Below are positions 1-9,028 of a DNA stretch of 64,000 bases, one piece after another (within the stretch, counting starts at the first letter, position 1; each line of letters begins with the position of its first letter). The position numbers were made by a program, and so were the translations under genes. Location of the stretch: NCBI GenBank assembly GCA_035341015.1, contig DAOQUL010000004.1, positions 1 through 64,000 of the forward strand, read 5' to 3'. Origin of the DNA: JAKQIM01 sp029557965 (lineage in GTDB: Bacteria > Chloroflexota > Anaerolineae > Anaerolineales > UBA4823). Below the pieces are notes generated by a model. That model saw only the letters and a list, made by a program, of their open reading frames with translations, was not told the DNA's origin and searched no databases.

Positions 1-755
1 AGCAAAGCCAGCACCAAAGCCAGGACTCCCAACGGTACAGCCCACCAAACGGTGCCCTTGATGAACACACAGGCGGCAGCTATTCCAATCACACCAACCG
101 CCTCTAGCCAGCCAAAGCCGCGGCAGATGAGGCGTAAACTGAGCCATAAAAACAACGAAAAAAAGGCCGCCGCCGCCACGTCATTATTAACGGAGGTCAT
201 CAAGTCTGCATAGGCTGGCAATAAGGCCATGCTCAACGGAAGGAACCAGCGCAGGGGGTTGCCGACCCGGGTCAGTTCTCGCACAGCGGCATAGCCCGCC
301 GCAATGCTGACCAAGAAAAGGATCAAAGATACAAATCGTGCCAGATACAATTGAAAGGTGATATCGGTTGTGCGCACCAGGCGCAGCGGTAAAGCCGCCA
401 ACCAATAATACAACGGCTGATCGGCGGTTTGAGCCTCCCCGATCCAGATGGGGTCTTGCACAGAAAGTAAATTGGAACGATACGATAAACCAGCGAAGAA
501 ATCGTGCTCGATCATCGAGGCCGCCACTTCGCGGCGCATAGACTGATCATAATCGCCAGCCTGGGGTAACCCCGGACGATTGGCAATCAGCCAGGCATAT
601 TCAAAATGCCCCGGCTCATCGTAGTGCTGCCAGGGGGGAACCATGAAAACGAATAAAAGCCCATTGATCAAGCCGACCAACAGGATGATACCTAAGCGTT
701 GTCTTTCACTCAGCTTTTCGAGGGCGCCAACGACCTCACCAAACTTACGCCGCAC
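1..755 (-). CDS. GT-C/DUF2142-like polytopic membrane protein, C-terminus off the window
   Basis: Reading the minus strand from a GTG at 755 gives an open frame to the window edge (about 251 residues seen). It has one early membrane segment (residues about 21-40), then the loop motif PPWQHYDEPGHFEYAW (about 40-55), then several hydrophobic segments and NNDVAAAAFF. An acidic DE pair in the first external loop followed by many membrane spans is typical of GT-C-fold glycosyltransferases and of the DUF2142 family, which act on the outer face of the membrane with lipid-linked sugars. The GTG lies one base past the stop of the upstream sugar transferase gene, so it is the last visible member of this minus-strand glycan operon. 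The family is inferred from layout and motif; donor and acceptor are unknown. Confidence 0.6.
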   Translation of the reverse strand, partial: MRRKFGEVVGALEKLSERQRLGIILLVGLINGLLFVFMVPPWQHYDEPGHFEYAWLIANRPGLPQAGDYDQSMRREVAASMIEHDFFAGLSYRSNLLSVQDPIWIGEAQTADQPLYYWLAALPLRLVRTTDITFQLYLARFVSLILFLVSIAAGYAAVRELTRVGNPLRWFLPLSMALLPAYADLMTSVNNDVAAAAFFSLFLWLSLRLICRGFGWLEAVGVIGIAAACVFIKGTVWWAVPLGVLALVLAL

Positions 756-756
756 G

Positions 757-2160
757 TCAGAAAGCCCCTTTGCCGCGCAAGACTGCCCAAGGTGTCTTCA
801 GGAGGATGTACAGGTCCAACAGCATGGAATAATTCCGCACGTAGTAAAGATCATCCTCGGTATTCAAGTGCATGGGCTTATCGCTGCGCCCGTTCACCTG
901 CCACCAGCCTGTAATACCCTGCGGCACTGCAAAACGCGCCCGTTGCCAGATTTCATAATTCTCTACCAAGAAAGGCATCTCGGGGCGAGGGCCCACCAGG
1001 CTCATATCGCCCCTCAACACATTGAAGATCTGGGGCAGTTCGTCAATGCTGGCCCGGCGGATGAATTTGCCAACCCGCGTCACGCGGGGATCATCTTTGC
1101 TCTTATGAATGATATGTCCATCGGCATCGTACTTGATCACTTCGCTCAACAGGCTGTCGGCATTTTGCACCATCGAACGAAACTTATACATTCCAAACGC
1201 CCGGCCGTTCTCGCCTACCCGCTGCTGCCGGAATAAAGCCGGCCCAGGCGAATCCAGGCGAATTGCAATGGCTGTGACGAGCAAGATTGGCGAGATCATG
1301 ATCAAGACCAGCCCACCTACCACCAGGTCAAAAACGCGCTTCATTACACGCTGGTAGCCCGTCAGGGTCGGGTACTTCAGGCTGATCATCGGCACCCCAC
1401 CCAGGCTTTCGACATGCCCGCCATAAAGCAGCAAGCTGAAGTAATCGGGCACCACCCAGACACTGCAAGGCTGGGTCACCAGGCGAGCCGCCATTTCATT
1501 AACAATGCAGTAATCTTCAGCCGGGAAAGCCAACAACACATCCTTCACGGCATGCTGCTGCAAGACCTGTTCCAAATTGTCAAAAGTTCCCAACAGTGGG
1601 ATATCAGTTTTGTGTGCAGAGATCGGTTCGCCGTTAGCCAGGCAGCCCACCAATTGAACCCCCGCCCAAGAAAGCTCTTCCAGGCGGTCAAGGGCCCGGC
1701 GCGCCGCCTCGCCGCCGCCCACCAACAACACGCGCCGCGGCTGTTGGCCTTCTGAATACCTGCGCCGCCGGACCAGCCGCACCACAGCACGCCAGAGGGC
1801 AACCAAGGCAAAATGAATACCGTAAAAATACAGCAGCATCAGGCGCGATTTTTCGTGTGCCAGGATGAACAACAAGCCTGCCAACGCCAAAGCAGCCAGC
1901 AAGCTGGCAATGCTTAAGATCTGGTATTCGTCAACGGCCTTATACGTCCGCCCGGGATCATACAGGGAAAACAGCAGAAATATGAGCGGGTAAATATACA
2001 GCACATCCCAAGGGGTGAGGTAAAACTCAGGCGCTTCGGTCAATGCCGGGCCAAGCGGCAGGTTCAGGCGCAGCCAGCTTGCCAGCAAGGCAGCAATGAC
2101 CACCACGGCCCAGTCTAGCAAGAAGGATAAGATGATGTAATTCGTACCACGACGCAGCAT
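757..2160 (-). CDS. Polyprenyl-phosphate sugar-1-phosphate transferase (WbaP/exopolysaccharide PGT type)
   Basis: 467 residues. Four N-terminal membrane segments (about 10-120), a nucleotide-binding-like region with RRVLLVGGGEAARRAL (about 142-157), one more membrane segment and a C-terminal bacterial sugar transferase domain (from about 275). Family motifs are intact: KRVFDL, DSPGPALFRQQRVG, YKFRSM and ELPQIFNVLRGDMSLVGPRPE. This family starts repeat-unit synthesis by moving a sugar-1-phosphate from a nucleotide sugar to undecaprenyl phosphate at the inner membrane face. It is full length and sits among glycosyltransferase, polymerase and flippase genes, so it is the likely priming enzyme of this cluster. 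Which sugar it transfers cannot be read from the sequence. Confidence 0.93.
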   Translation of the reverse strand: MLRRGTNYIILSFLLDWAVVVIAALLASWLRLNLPLGPALTEAPEFYLTPWDVLYIYPLIFLLFSLYDPGRTYKAVDEYQILSIASLLAALALAGLLFILAHEKSRLMLLYFYGIHFALVALWRAVVRLVRRRRYSEGQQPRRVLLVGGGEAARRALDRLEELSWAGVQLVGCLANGEPISAHKTDIPLLGTFDNLEQVLQQHAVKDVLLAFPAEDYCIVNEMAARLVTQPCSVWVVPDYFSLLLYGGHVESLGGVPMISLKYPTLTGYQRVMKRVFDLVVGGLVLIMISPILLVTAIAIRLDSPGPALFRQQRVGENGRAFGMYKFRSMVQNADSLLSEVIKYDADGHIIHKSKDDPRVTRVGKFIRRASIDELPQIFNVLRGDMSLVGPRPEMPFLVENYEIWQRARFAVPQGITGWWQVNGRSDKPMHLNTEDDLYYVRNYSMLLDLYILLKTPWAVLRGKGAF

Positions 2161-2189
2161 AGGCCTTGATTATAACCCTTTTTAAACCA

Positions 2190-2912
2190 TCAGCATCGCG
2201 TCTTAATGATCTTAGCAGGAACCCCACCCACAATAGAATTGGCCGGGACATCTTTCGTTACCACGCTGCCAGCCGCGATGACAGATCCACTATAGATATG
2301 AACGCCATCCACAATTGTGCTGTTGGCCCCCACCCAACAGTTATCTTCAATTATCACCCCCTGGCGACGAGTAGGCTGCAAACGGATTAACCTTTCCAGA
2401 TCGTCAAAACCATGATCTTCAGAAAATATGTTCACCTTAGGGCCCATGATCACGTTGTTCCCAATCTGAATGCCCCCCTGCCCTCCCAGGAAAGAATACG
2501 CACCGATAGCAGAATTATCACCCACTGTAATTCCAACCCCCAACTCCTGGATCACCCCGGTACACTGCAAAGTTGAGAATTTTGCCACGGTCACATTATC
2601 GCCCAGCCTGACTCCATTTTGCGAAAGCGCATCAATGAAAACATTGTTCTCGATAATCGTACTGCGCCCCACAGATATCTTCCGCTTATGCCGCAGGGTC
2701 ACATCCTTTCCAAAAAACAGCAGCCCCCTGGTTGCACCCAATTGCCAACGAACCCAATAGCCCCGCAGCACAGAAATGCCTCGCTGCCACAATACGGCCA
2801 GTAAATCACCAACCGCAATGCGTTTATCTAATTCATAAGACGCATCGCGCTTCAAAGCCCGGATGATCTTTTCAGTCAATTGGTGCAGCCTGGAAGTTGA
2901 ATAATCACTCAT
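2190..2912 (-). CDS. Left-handed beta-helix acyltransferase (hexapeptide repeat)
   Basis: 240 residues from the ATG at 2912, chosen because it is two bases past the preceding gene's stop and has GAGAGGCG upstream; an in-frame upstream start would overlap that gene. The C-terminal two thirds are hexapeptide repeats (for example IGNNVIMGPKVNIF, VIIEDNCWVGANSTIVDG) with the SEDHGFDD loop typical of WcaF/MaaT-like O-acetyltransferases and the usual ending VPANSIVGGVPAKIIK. Such trimeric cytoplasmic enzymes acetylate sugars from acetyl-CoA. The N-terminal about 60 residues are extra and unassigned. In this operon it probably decorates a repeat-unit sugar. Confidence 0.85.
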   Translation of the reverse strand: MSDYSTSRLHQLTEKIIRALKRDASYELDKRIAVGDLLAVLWQRGISVLRGYWVRWQLGATRGLLFFGKDVTLRHKRKISVGRSTIIENNVFIDALSQNGVRLGDNVTVAKFSTLQCTGVIQELGVGITVGDNSAIGAYSFLGGQGGIQIGNNVIMGPKVNIFSEDHGFDDLERLIRLQPTRRQGVIIEDNCWVGANSTIVDGVHIYSGSVIAAGSVVTKDVPANSIVGGVPAKIIKTRC

Positions 2913-2914
2913 CG

Positions 2915-4027
2915 TCAACGCCTCTCGCCACAAAGCTGGTTGAACATTTGCTCATAAGCATCGGTAACTTTTTCCCAAGAATATTCGGTCTGTGCTCGCT
3001 GGCGGGCAAGCTGGCGGTATTGTGCAACCAGATCGGGATTCGCCAACAGGCGTTTCAAAACAGCCTGGAGAGCTTCCGCACCGGCTTTGCCATCGTAAGC
3101 AAAGCCGGCCTCGCCAATTGTCTCTTGGTTCTCAGGGGTATTATGCACCACCACGCAGTTCCCAAACGCCATCGCCTCCACCAGCGCTGGATGGGTGCCA
3201 CCCACCCCAGATGTTTCGGCGAACACATAGGCATTAGAGCCCAGCTCGTGGTAGCCCTTCCCAAACACATAGCCAGTAAAAATAATGCGCGGATCCCCAT
3301 CTGCCAGGGCTCGCAGCTCGGCCTGGTAAGCATCTGCATAGGGTGCGTCACCGACAATCACGCACTTCAAATCAGTATCCAACTGGTGAAATGCCTGCAC
3401 CAGATGATGAGCACAATTCTCGGGTACCAGGCGTCCAACGAATAAGATATACTTACCTGCTTCCAGCCCATATTGGGCCAGCGTTTCACCCGGCGGCACG
3501 ATCTCTACATCTGAGCCATAGGGGATGTACGGAGGCGTGCTGTGAAAGCGATCGGTATAGTAGTCCTGCACGACATGCGAGTCGGTCAAGTAGACATTGG
3601 GCAAAAAAGTAGCCAGGTATTCGGCAAACTGGATATATTTCTTAGCCAGCGTTGGCCATTTCTCGCGCTTCCAATCCAACCCATCCACATTCAGGATCGA
3701 CTTCGTCCCAACCAGGCGCGGGATCCAGGTCACCGGACTGTTGCCAGCAATAAAATACAGGGCTATATCATAACGCTGAGGCAAAACATGCAGGGATGAG
3801 ATGAAGGAGTGTACGATCGTATCCAGGTATTTATTGGTGATCGTATTCAGCTTCACCAGGTGCATCCCCTTATAGGTATCGCCCTCATACTGAATATGAT
3901 GCGAACGGCAATACACCGTCACCTGGTGGCCGCGCTGCACCAGGCGTTGGCCTAGTTGCTCCACACAAGTTTCAAACCCGCTGTAGCTGGCGGGAACACC
4001 ACGGGTACCGAGTAAAGCAATTTTCAT
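2915..4027 (-). CDS. Glycosyltransferase family 4 with DUF1972-type N-terminus
   Basis: 370 residues, ATG start. The N-terminus MKIALLGTRGVPASYSGFET is the signature of DUF1972 glycosyltransferases, many of which are rhamnosyltransferases. The C-terminal GT-B half has the donor-site features LFVGRLVPENCAHHLVQAF and GGTHPALVEAMAFGNCVVV, the latter the EX7E-like segment. It would add a sugar to the lipid-linked repeat unit in the cytoplasm. It lies between the ligase/polymerase gene and the acyltransferase gene with gaps of 23 and 2 bases, so it is part of the operon. Sugar specificity is not readable. Confidence 0.88.
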   Translation of the reverse strand: MKIALLGTRGVPASYSGFETCVEQLGQRLVQRGHQVTVYCRSHHIQYEGDTYKGMHLVKLNTITNKYLDTIVHSFISSLHVLPQRYDIALYFIAGNSPVTWIPRLVGTKSILNVDGLDWKREKWPTLAKKYIQFAEYLATFLPNVYLTDSHVVQDYYTDRFHSTPPYIPYGSDVEIVPPGETLAQYGLEAGKYILFVGRLVPENCAHHLVQAFHQLDTDLKCVIVGDAPYADAYQAELRALADGDPRIIFTGYVFGKGYHELGSNAYVFAETSGVGGTHPALVEAMAFGNCVVVHNTPENQETIGEAGFAYDGKAGAEALQAVLKRLLANPDLVAQYRQLARQRAQTEYSWEKVTDAYEQMFNQLCGERR

Positions 4028-4050
4028 AGTATCACACCACCCACTTAAGG

Positions 4051-5601
4051 TTACCTGTTGTATAGATACTCATTTCGCAGCACAGTCCCTGTTCTAAGCA
4101 GCGTAAAGAATATCAGTCCAACGAATATTTGAGTATACAAGCTATTGATATACGTGTTCGTCAGATGACCCAACGCAAGCATCAAGGCTATCACCAGTAA
4201 GCCCGCCGCCAGGTCATACACCTGCCGGGCCTCAGACCAACCACCCAGCAAAGCCTTGCTCTGGCGCAGGGTTTTGGCACCCACCAGGATGCAAATCAGT
4301 AAGACAGCCCCATACATCGCCAAAGATGGCCAGCCGTATTCCACCGCCATGTAGATAAAACCATTATGGGGATCTGAAATGGCATCCACACTGCCGTTAG
4401 GTGCATACAGGTGACGGTTATCGCTTCTCGTCCGCTCGTAATTCCACTGTCCTGGGCCGATCCCAAACCACGGCGATTCAGCCAGCCGATCCAGGGCAAA
4501 TTGCCAGAACACCAGGCGCACGTTGGCGGTGCCAAGGGCCATATCCATTTCTGAGGCAGAAGCCTGGCCTGAGACCGCCTTAAGCATTAAAGCGACACGG
4601 TCAAAAGTATTGATTTCCATCGCTCCCACGGCCATCAGCAGTACTCCCAATATCATCACCGCCAAGATGCCAGACCAGGTCAAGCGCACCACAAAACCAG
4701 TCGAATACCTGGGCTGCAACAGGAACAGCATCCCCAGACCCAAGACCAGTAAACCGAATGCCATGCGCGTATCAGAAAACAGGATAAACACAAAACATGT
4801 CACTTGAAGTCCAGTGATCACCCATTTCAACCAGGTGACACGCAAGTACTTTCTGAGCATCTGGAGTAACACGATCATCAAGGCCAGCAGCACACTAAAA
4901 ACATTGTTTCCAAATGTGCCTGCGACCACGCGCCCTGCCATGCTTTCACCTAGCAAAGTCTTGTAGGCTGAATTGGCCAACAAGCCTACAACCCCGATTG
5001 CAAGTCCCAAATAGAGCCGGTAGACATCCTCCAGGCGGTGAAGGGCCTTACGTACCAACCAATATACAATCAACAAACGCAAGGGTAAAAGGCCTATCCA
5101 CAGCGATTGGGCACGGAAGGGATCCAAGCGATCGCTCTGCCATAACACATTGCAGGCACTATAAGCTGTCAAAATAACCAACAGGATCCCCACCCAAATT
5201 TCGGTCGCTTTCTGTTTCGAATCTTTTACTCGTGGCAACCACAGCCAGGCCATGACCACGAACACATCCAGCAAAGAAAGGAACCGTGTTAGATCAGCTG
5301 TAGGATACGGCGAAACATGGATGTCCCAAAAATGATCAATGGGCCCCGGCAGCCAAAAGATCAATGCTACCAGGCAGGCAAGCGTCCATTTGGGATAAAA
5401 AATGGCCCACAGGATAAAAGGCAAGGGTATTAACCAAAAGAGCGCCAAAAGCCCGCTGCCCGTCAGCACAGCGTTGGCACTCATCACCAGGCAAATGCCG
5501 CTGAATATCAGCGCCAGGAGGAAGGCAATGTATTTACGGGCCTTGAATGGCCGCGCATGGCCTTCAGGCTTTGTCATCGATACCGCTGGATTGGTCATCA
5601 T
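4051..5601 (-). CDS. O-antigen ligase/polymerase family membrane protein (Wzy_C)
   Basis: 516 residues from the ATG at 5601, preferred because GGAG lies 9 bases upstream and it follows the upstream stop; an earlier in-frame start would overlap that gene. About 11-12 hydrophobic segments surround a large external loop (about 360-430) containing WFGIGPGQWNYE and SDPHNGFIYMAVEYG, the Wzy_C/O-antigen ligase signature with the conserved His in DPHNGF. The family polymerises or ligates lipid-linked glycans outside the membrane. A Chloroflexota cell without lipopolysaccharide would use it as a polymerase or for transfer to another acceptor; that is inference. Confidence 0.87.
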   Translation of the reverse strand: MMTNPAVSMTKPEGHARPFKARKYIAFLLALIFSGICLVMSANAVLTGSGLLALFWLIPLPFILWAIFYPKWTLACLVALIFWLPGPIDHFWDIHVSPYPTADLTRFLSLLDVFVVMAWLWLPRVKDSKQKATEIWVGILLVILTAYSACNVLWQSDRLDPFRAQSLWIGLLPLRLLIVYWLVRKALHRLEDVYRLYLGLAIGVVGLLANSAYKTLLGESMAGRVVAGTFGNNVFSVLLALMIVLLQMLRKYLRVTWLKWVITGLQVTCFVFILFSDTRMAFGLLVLGLGMLFLLQPRYSTGFVVRLTWSGILAVMILGVLLMAVGAMEINTFDRVALMLKAVSGQASASEMDMALGTANVRLVFWQFALDRLAESPWFGIGPGQWNYERTRSDNRHLYAPNGSVDAISDPHNGFIYMAVEYGWPSLAMYGAVLLICILVGAKTLRQSKALLGGWSEARQVYDLAAGLLVIALMLALGHLTNTYINSLYTQIFVGLIFFTLLRTGTVLRNEYLYNR

Positions 5602-5605
5602 TACA

Positions 5606-7477
5606 TCATGCTCCAGCATTTTCTTTCCATGCTTGCTGCCTGATCACTTCAATTACCCGCTGTGTGCTTTGACCAGCATAATGGGCATACCGGCGAACGA
5701 TCGTCTGTCGAAGCTGTTCTAGCACTGTGCTGTGCTCAGGGTTTTGCAGGTGATCCCAGGCAGATAAAAGCGCGCCGGAATCCTGAACCTGCAAAAATGG
5801 CGCCTGCTCCAAATATTCCTGTAAATACGGAGGAATTGCCCAACCCGTAGACTCAGGAGGCCATACTGTAATGACGGGGGTTTTGACCAATAAAGCCTCC
5901 AGCCCTATGGTTGAGCGCCCCGTGATCACAACATCACAGGCCTGCAAAGCGCTGGCGACATCATGCTGGCGCGACACGCGCACCCGACTTTGCAAGTCCG
6001 GACGATACTGCAGTCCCTTCGTGTAATCGATCTGACTATCAAAGGGATGCACCCTGATGATTGCTTGTACTTGGGGCAACCTTTCTAGGGCGGTGAATAT
6101 TAGATCTCGCATCCAAAAACTTAGTAATGGCTCCAGCGCCAGCAGCCAGGTCTTTCGCTCTGGCAGCAGTTCAAGCTCTGCCAGCAGCGTCTGCCGGGAC
6201 ACCTTAGGCGTGCCTACCAATACATCAAAGCGCGGCTGACCTGTCACTACCAACTGATCAGGGCTTCCTCCAAATTGAATTAGCCAATCCCGAACGGCAT
6301 CGCCCATCACAGCCAGTTGACTTGTCCGCACAGGCAAATAAATTTGCGGATAGATGACCATGGCATGTTGAATGGTGAGGGAATAGATATTCAAGCTGTG
6401 CGCTGCACGCGCAAATAACTGCCCAACATAATGGGTGTCTGTAGCCACAACCACTGCCCGAACCCGATACTGCTGCATCAACGCCTTTGCCAGGTGGAAA
6501 TGCTCCAAGGCCGTTGGCAGCCTGCGGAAAAACAAGTTTCGGAAATAAGCGGGCTGGATTGGCCACAAATCCAACTGGTTAAACAGCATTTGCGGGCCCA
6601 TCGCCTTGCGCGCTGCAACCAGCTTTTCCCATCGCTGGCGCAGCTCTTTGCCAAATCCCGCCGGCAGTTTTGGCGACTTTATTCCTAATGCCTGGGCATC
6701 AAACGGGATGGATGGTATACCATATTTTTCTAACAACTCTTTCTGGCAACGCGGATCGCTTGCAATCACCATGCGTTCATCGGCAGGCATGGCCTGGATC
6801 AGCGGGGTCAGGCTCTCCATACCCGATATACCCGGCACCTCAACCAAAAATAAAATCTTTTCCTGGCCGGCAGCTTGGGGCCGTTCTGCCCGATTCCCCC
6901 TTTTCCAACGCAGCAGCCAGAAAACCAATTTCCGGGCGTGATAATCCCACCCCTCCCGGCGGAGCCAGAGTTTTATCTCTCGGAAATTAAGATTTCGCCT
7001 GGCCCAATTTTTCAAGACCGGCATCACCTTGACAACGGTATGCTGTGCATAAATGAATTTGATGATCTTGCCAAAAAGCCCATTATCATCGGTCGCCAAC
7101 ACCCAATTCTCTGGAGCATGAAGCCGGTTGATCTCTTGTACCAACATGAGGCGGCGTTCCAACTCGAACAAGAAGTTATAACTCACTTCAATGAACAACA
7201 ATTCCCCCAAAGAACAGCCATCAAACAAGGTGTAATCTTGGTTTCCAGCCTTGTACCACTCAAGCGAAAGGTTATAGGAACTATCTCGCAGCACACCTTC
7301 AGAGATATTTAGATATTCGCTGGATGGATGACACTCCACATCTGGGAATTGGGAAGCCTCGCGACGAGCCGTCTCGTCCAGGGCAATCACCACCACTTGC
7401 CCTTTTCTGCCCGCCAGATGCAAAGCCCGCTTAATATTACCGGCCGCCGAAAGTAAAACAATGCTTTTAGTGTTCAT
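5606..7477 (-). CDS. Putative GT-B-like polysaccharide biosynthesis protein
   Basis: 623 residues, ATG at 7477, overlapping the flippase end by 11 bases. No membrane segment or signal peptide. The N-terminal half (about 1-210) is unassigned. From about 215 it begins a Rossmann-like segment (KILFLVEVPG) and the C-terminal third has the layout of a GT-B donor domain: HAMVIYPQIY, LVVTGQPRFDVL, ACDVVITGRSTIGLEALLVK, TPVITVWPPEST. This resembles CDP-glycerol/sialyltransferase-like and epimerase-like GT-B proteins. Function is inferred from fold and context only; it could transfer a sugar or a polyol phosphate. Confidence 0.6.
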   Translation of the reverse strand: MNTKSIVLLSAAGNIKRALHLAGRKGQVVVIALDETARREASQFPDVECHPSSEYLNISEGVLRDSSYNLSLEWYKAGNQDYTLFDGCSLGELLFIEVSYNFLFELERRLMLVQEINRLHAPENWVLATDDNGLFGKIIKFIYAQHTVVKVMPVLKNWARRNLNFREIKLWLRREGWDYHARKLVFWLLRWKRGNRAERPQAAGQEKILFLVEVPGISGMESLTPLIQAMPADERMVIASDPRCQKELLEKYGIPSIPFDAQALGIKSPKLPAGFGKELRQRWEKLVAARKAMGPQMLFNQLDLWPIQPAYFRNLFFRRLPTALEHFHLAKALMQQYRVRAVVVATDTHYVGQLFARAAHSLNIYSLTIQHAMVIYPQIYLPVRTSQLAVMGDAVRDWLIQFGGSPDQLVVTGQPRFDVLVGTPKVSRQTLLAELELLPERKTWLLALEPLLSFWMRDLIFTALERLPQVQAIIRVHPFDSQIDYTKGLQYRPDLQSRVRVSRQHDVASALQACDVVITGRSTIGLEALLVKTPVITVWPPESTGWAIPPYLQEYLEQAPFLQVQDSGALLSAWDHLQNPEHSTVLEQLRQTIVRRYAHYAGQSTQRVIEVIRQQAWKENAGA

Positions 7478-8792
7478 CCAACCTCTGCTCTACAGGCACC
7501 CTTTTTAGCAGTATCACAGCCAATCCAACCAACCCCAACATATTGACCACCTGGGTCACCGCAACCCCTGCGGCCACACCATCTAACCCCCACCCCATCT
7601 TGACCGCCGCCACCGTCAGAGCAACCTGCACTGGGATCATCACAATTTGCACGCCCATATACCAGTTGGCCTTCCCAACTGCGTTTAAAAAAGTGGCTGC
7701 TGTACCCGCCACAGGACGCGAGACCATCACACCAACCGCCACGATGATCGCAGCTTGTATGCCTGTAACATAATCTGGCAATATCCAGCGAGTTAACGGC
7801 GCGGTGAACAAAAGAACCACCAGACCAAAGGGCAGTATCAAAGCAATCGACACTTTCAGTGTGGTTGTCAACAATGGTTTCAAAGCCTGGTAAGAATGCG
7901 TTTCTCCAAATCGTTTCGACATGCGCGGGTAAAATTGTGCGGTCACCACGCTCGGCAGCATCGTGATGCCCTGCAACACCAAAATCGCCAGGGTATAGTA
8001 ACCCACCTCAACTGCGCCCATGAAAGTCAAGATGACCCAGCGATCTAATGTACGGAGAATATCATACAAAAATCCGCCCGCCATGATCGGGAAGCCCACC
8101 CCCACCAACCGGCGCACCTCTTTCCAATCAAAGATCGGCCGCAGATCATAATGTGCCAGGGCTGTCATCATTACACAGACGATTAAATTCACCAATGCCT
8201 GGCCCAATACAAATCCGTTCAAACCCCACAGCTTTGCCATGCCTAAAGAAAACAAAGGATACAACACAGCTTGAGCCAACTGCTGCACGCTTAACAATTT
8301 GAAACGGATAGCCGAGATCAACAGCATCGATTTATAGGTATACCACTGCTGAAACAACAAAAGCACTGCCAGGGCGCGTAAAGCCCCTTGCACCACCTGC
8401 GGATCACGGATGAAGTAGGATGCCACCAAAGCAAACACGGACGCCCAAACAGCCGTCAAAATGGTGATGCCCCAACTCACCCGGCGAATATATTCAGCAT
8501 ACTCCTGGTTTCCGCGCCCAGTGAAGTATGGCACATCGCGATTCATGGCATTGAGCACGCCGAAATTCAACATTCCCCCATAGATCAGCAGCGGCTGCAA
8601 ACTATTCCACCAACCCGTGTTTTCTGGCCCAAGCAATTTAGCAGCCAGCAATATGGTGAGCATTTTGCTGGCCTGCATCATCACCGTACTGCCAGAATAT
8701 AACAAAAACTCTCCACGCATCCCTCGCGTGAATATCTTCAAATCTGGCTGGCGCAAGAAAGCCTTAACAGACTGGATGTGCATCAGCCTCAT
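7467..8792 (-). CDS. Wzx-type polysaccharide flippase
   Basis: About 441 residues from ATG 8792. The start is uncertain: GGGGA lies directly before 8792 and nine bases before the in-frame ATG at 8783, so 8783 may be the true one. It has 12-14 hydrophobic segments through its whole length with the MATE/MOP superfamily pattern, beginning MRGEFLLYSGSTVMMQASKM and including GFPIMAGGFLYDILRTLDRW. It would move lipid-linked repeat units across the membrane. It is the first of two flippases in the window (the other starts at 18118). A candidate extended -10 promoter lies about 170 bases upstream. Confidence 0.88.
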   Translation of the reverse strand: MRLMHIQSVKAFLRQPDLKIFTRGMRGEFLLYSGSTVMMQASKMLTILLAAKLLGPENTGWWNSLQPLLIYGGMLNFGVLNAMNRDVPYFTGRGNQEYAEYIRRVSWGITILTAVWASVFALVASYFIRDPQVVQGALRALAVLLLFQQWYTYKSMLLISAIRFKLLSVQQLAQAVLYPLFSLGMAKLWGLNGFVLGQALVNLIVCVMMTALAHYDLRPIFDWKEVRRLVGVGFPIMAGGFLYDILRTLDRWVILTFMGAVEVGYYTLAILVLQGITMLPSVVTAQFYPRMSKRFGETHSYQALKPLLTTTLKVSIALILPFGLVVLLFTAPLTRWILPDYVTGIQAAIIVAVGVMVSRPVAGTAATFLNAVGKANWYMGVQIVMIPVQVALTVAAVKMGWGLDGVAAGVAVTQVVNMLGLVGLAVILLKRVPVEQRLDEH

Positions 8793-8960
8793 TCCCCGCG
8801 ACCAAAAGGCGAGCCACGTCGAAACTATCGTCACTGCACACCAAATGGGCAGCTTGATGATCAATGATCATATATCCCAATTTATGGGAGTTCTCTTGCT
8901 TCATATACCAGTATACTCTCAAAAACTTTTTTGGGGGAACAGCCCCGGTCTGGTTTTTCA

Positions 8961-8969
8961 AGTATAGCA
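8961..8969 (-). promoter_or_regulatory. Extended -10 promoter candidate for the flippase/glycan operon
   Basis: On the minus strand the sequence reads TGC-TATACT with no convincing -35. An extended -10 (TGnTATACT) can work without one. It would start a transcript near 8954, giving a leader of about 160 bases before the flippase gene. I see no gene with good support in 8793-9028. Confidence 0.4.
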
Positions 8970-9028
8970 TAAAACGGTTAAACTTAAGAGCCGCACTTAG
9001 CCGTGGTCGTGAGCTCTGAGCTGCCAGC

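Noticed and set aside
643..1236. Plus-strand frame over the sugar transferase
   Set aside because: Antisense to a gene with strong family motifs.
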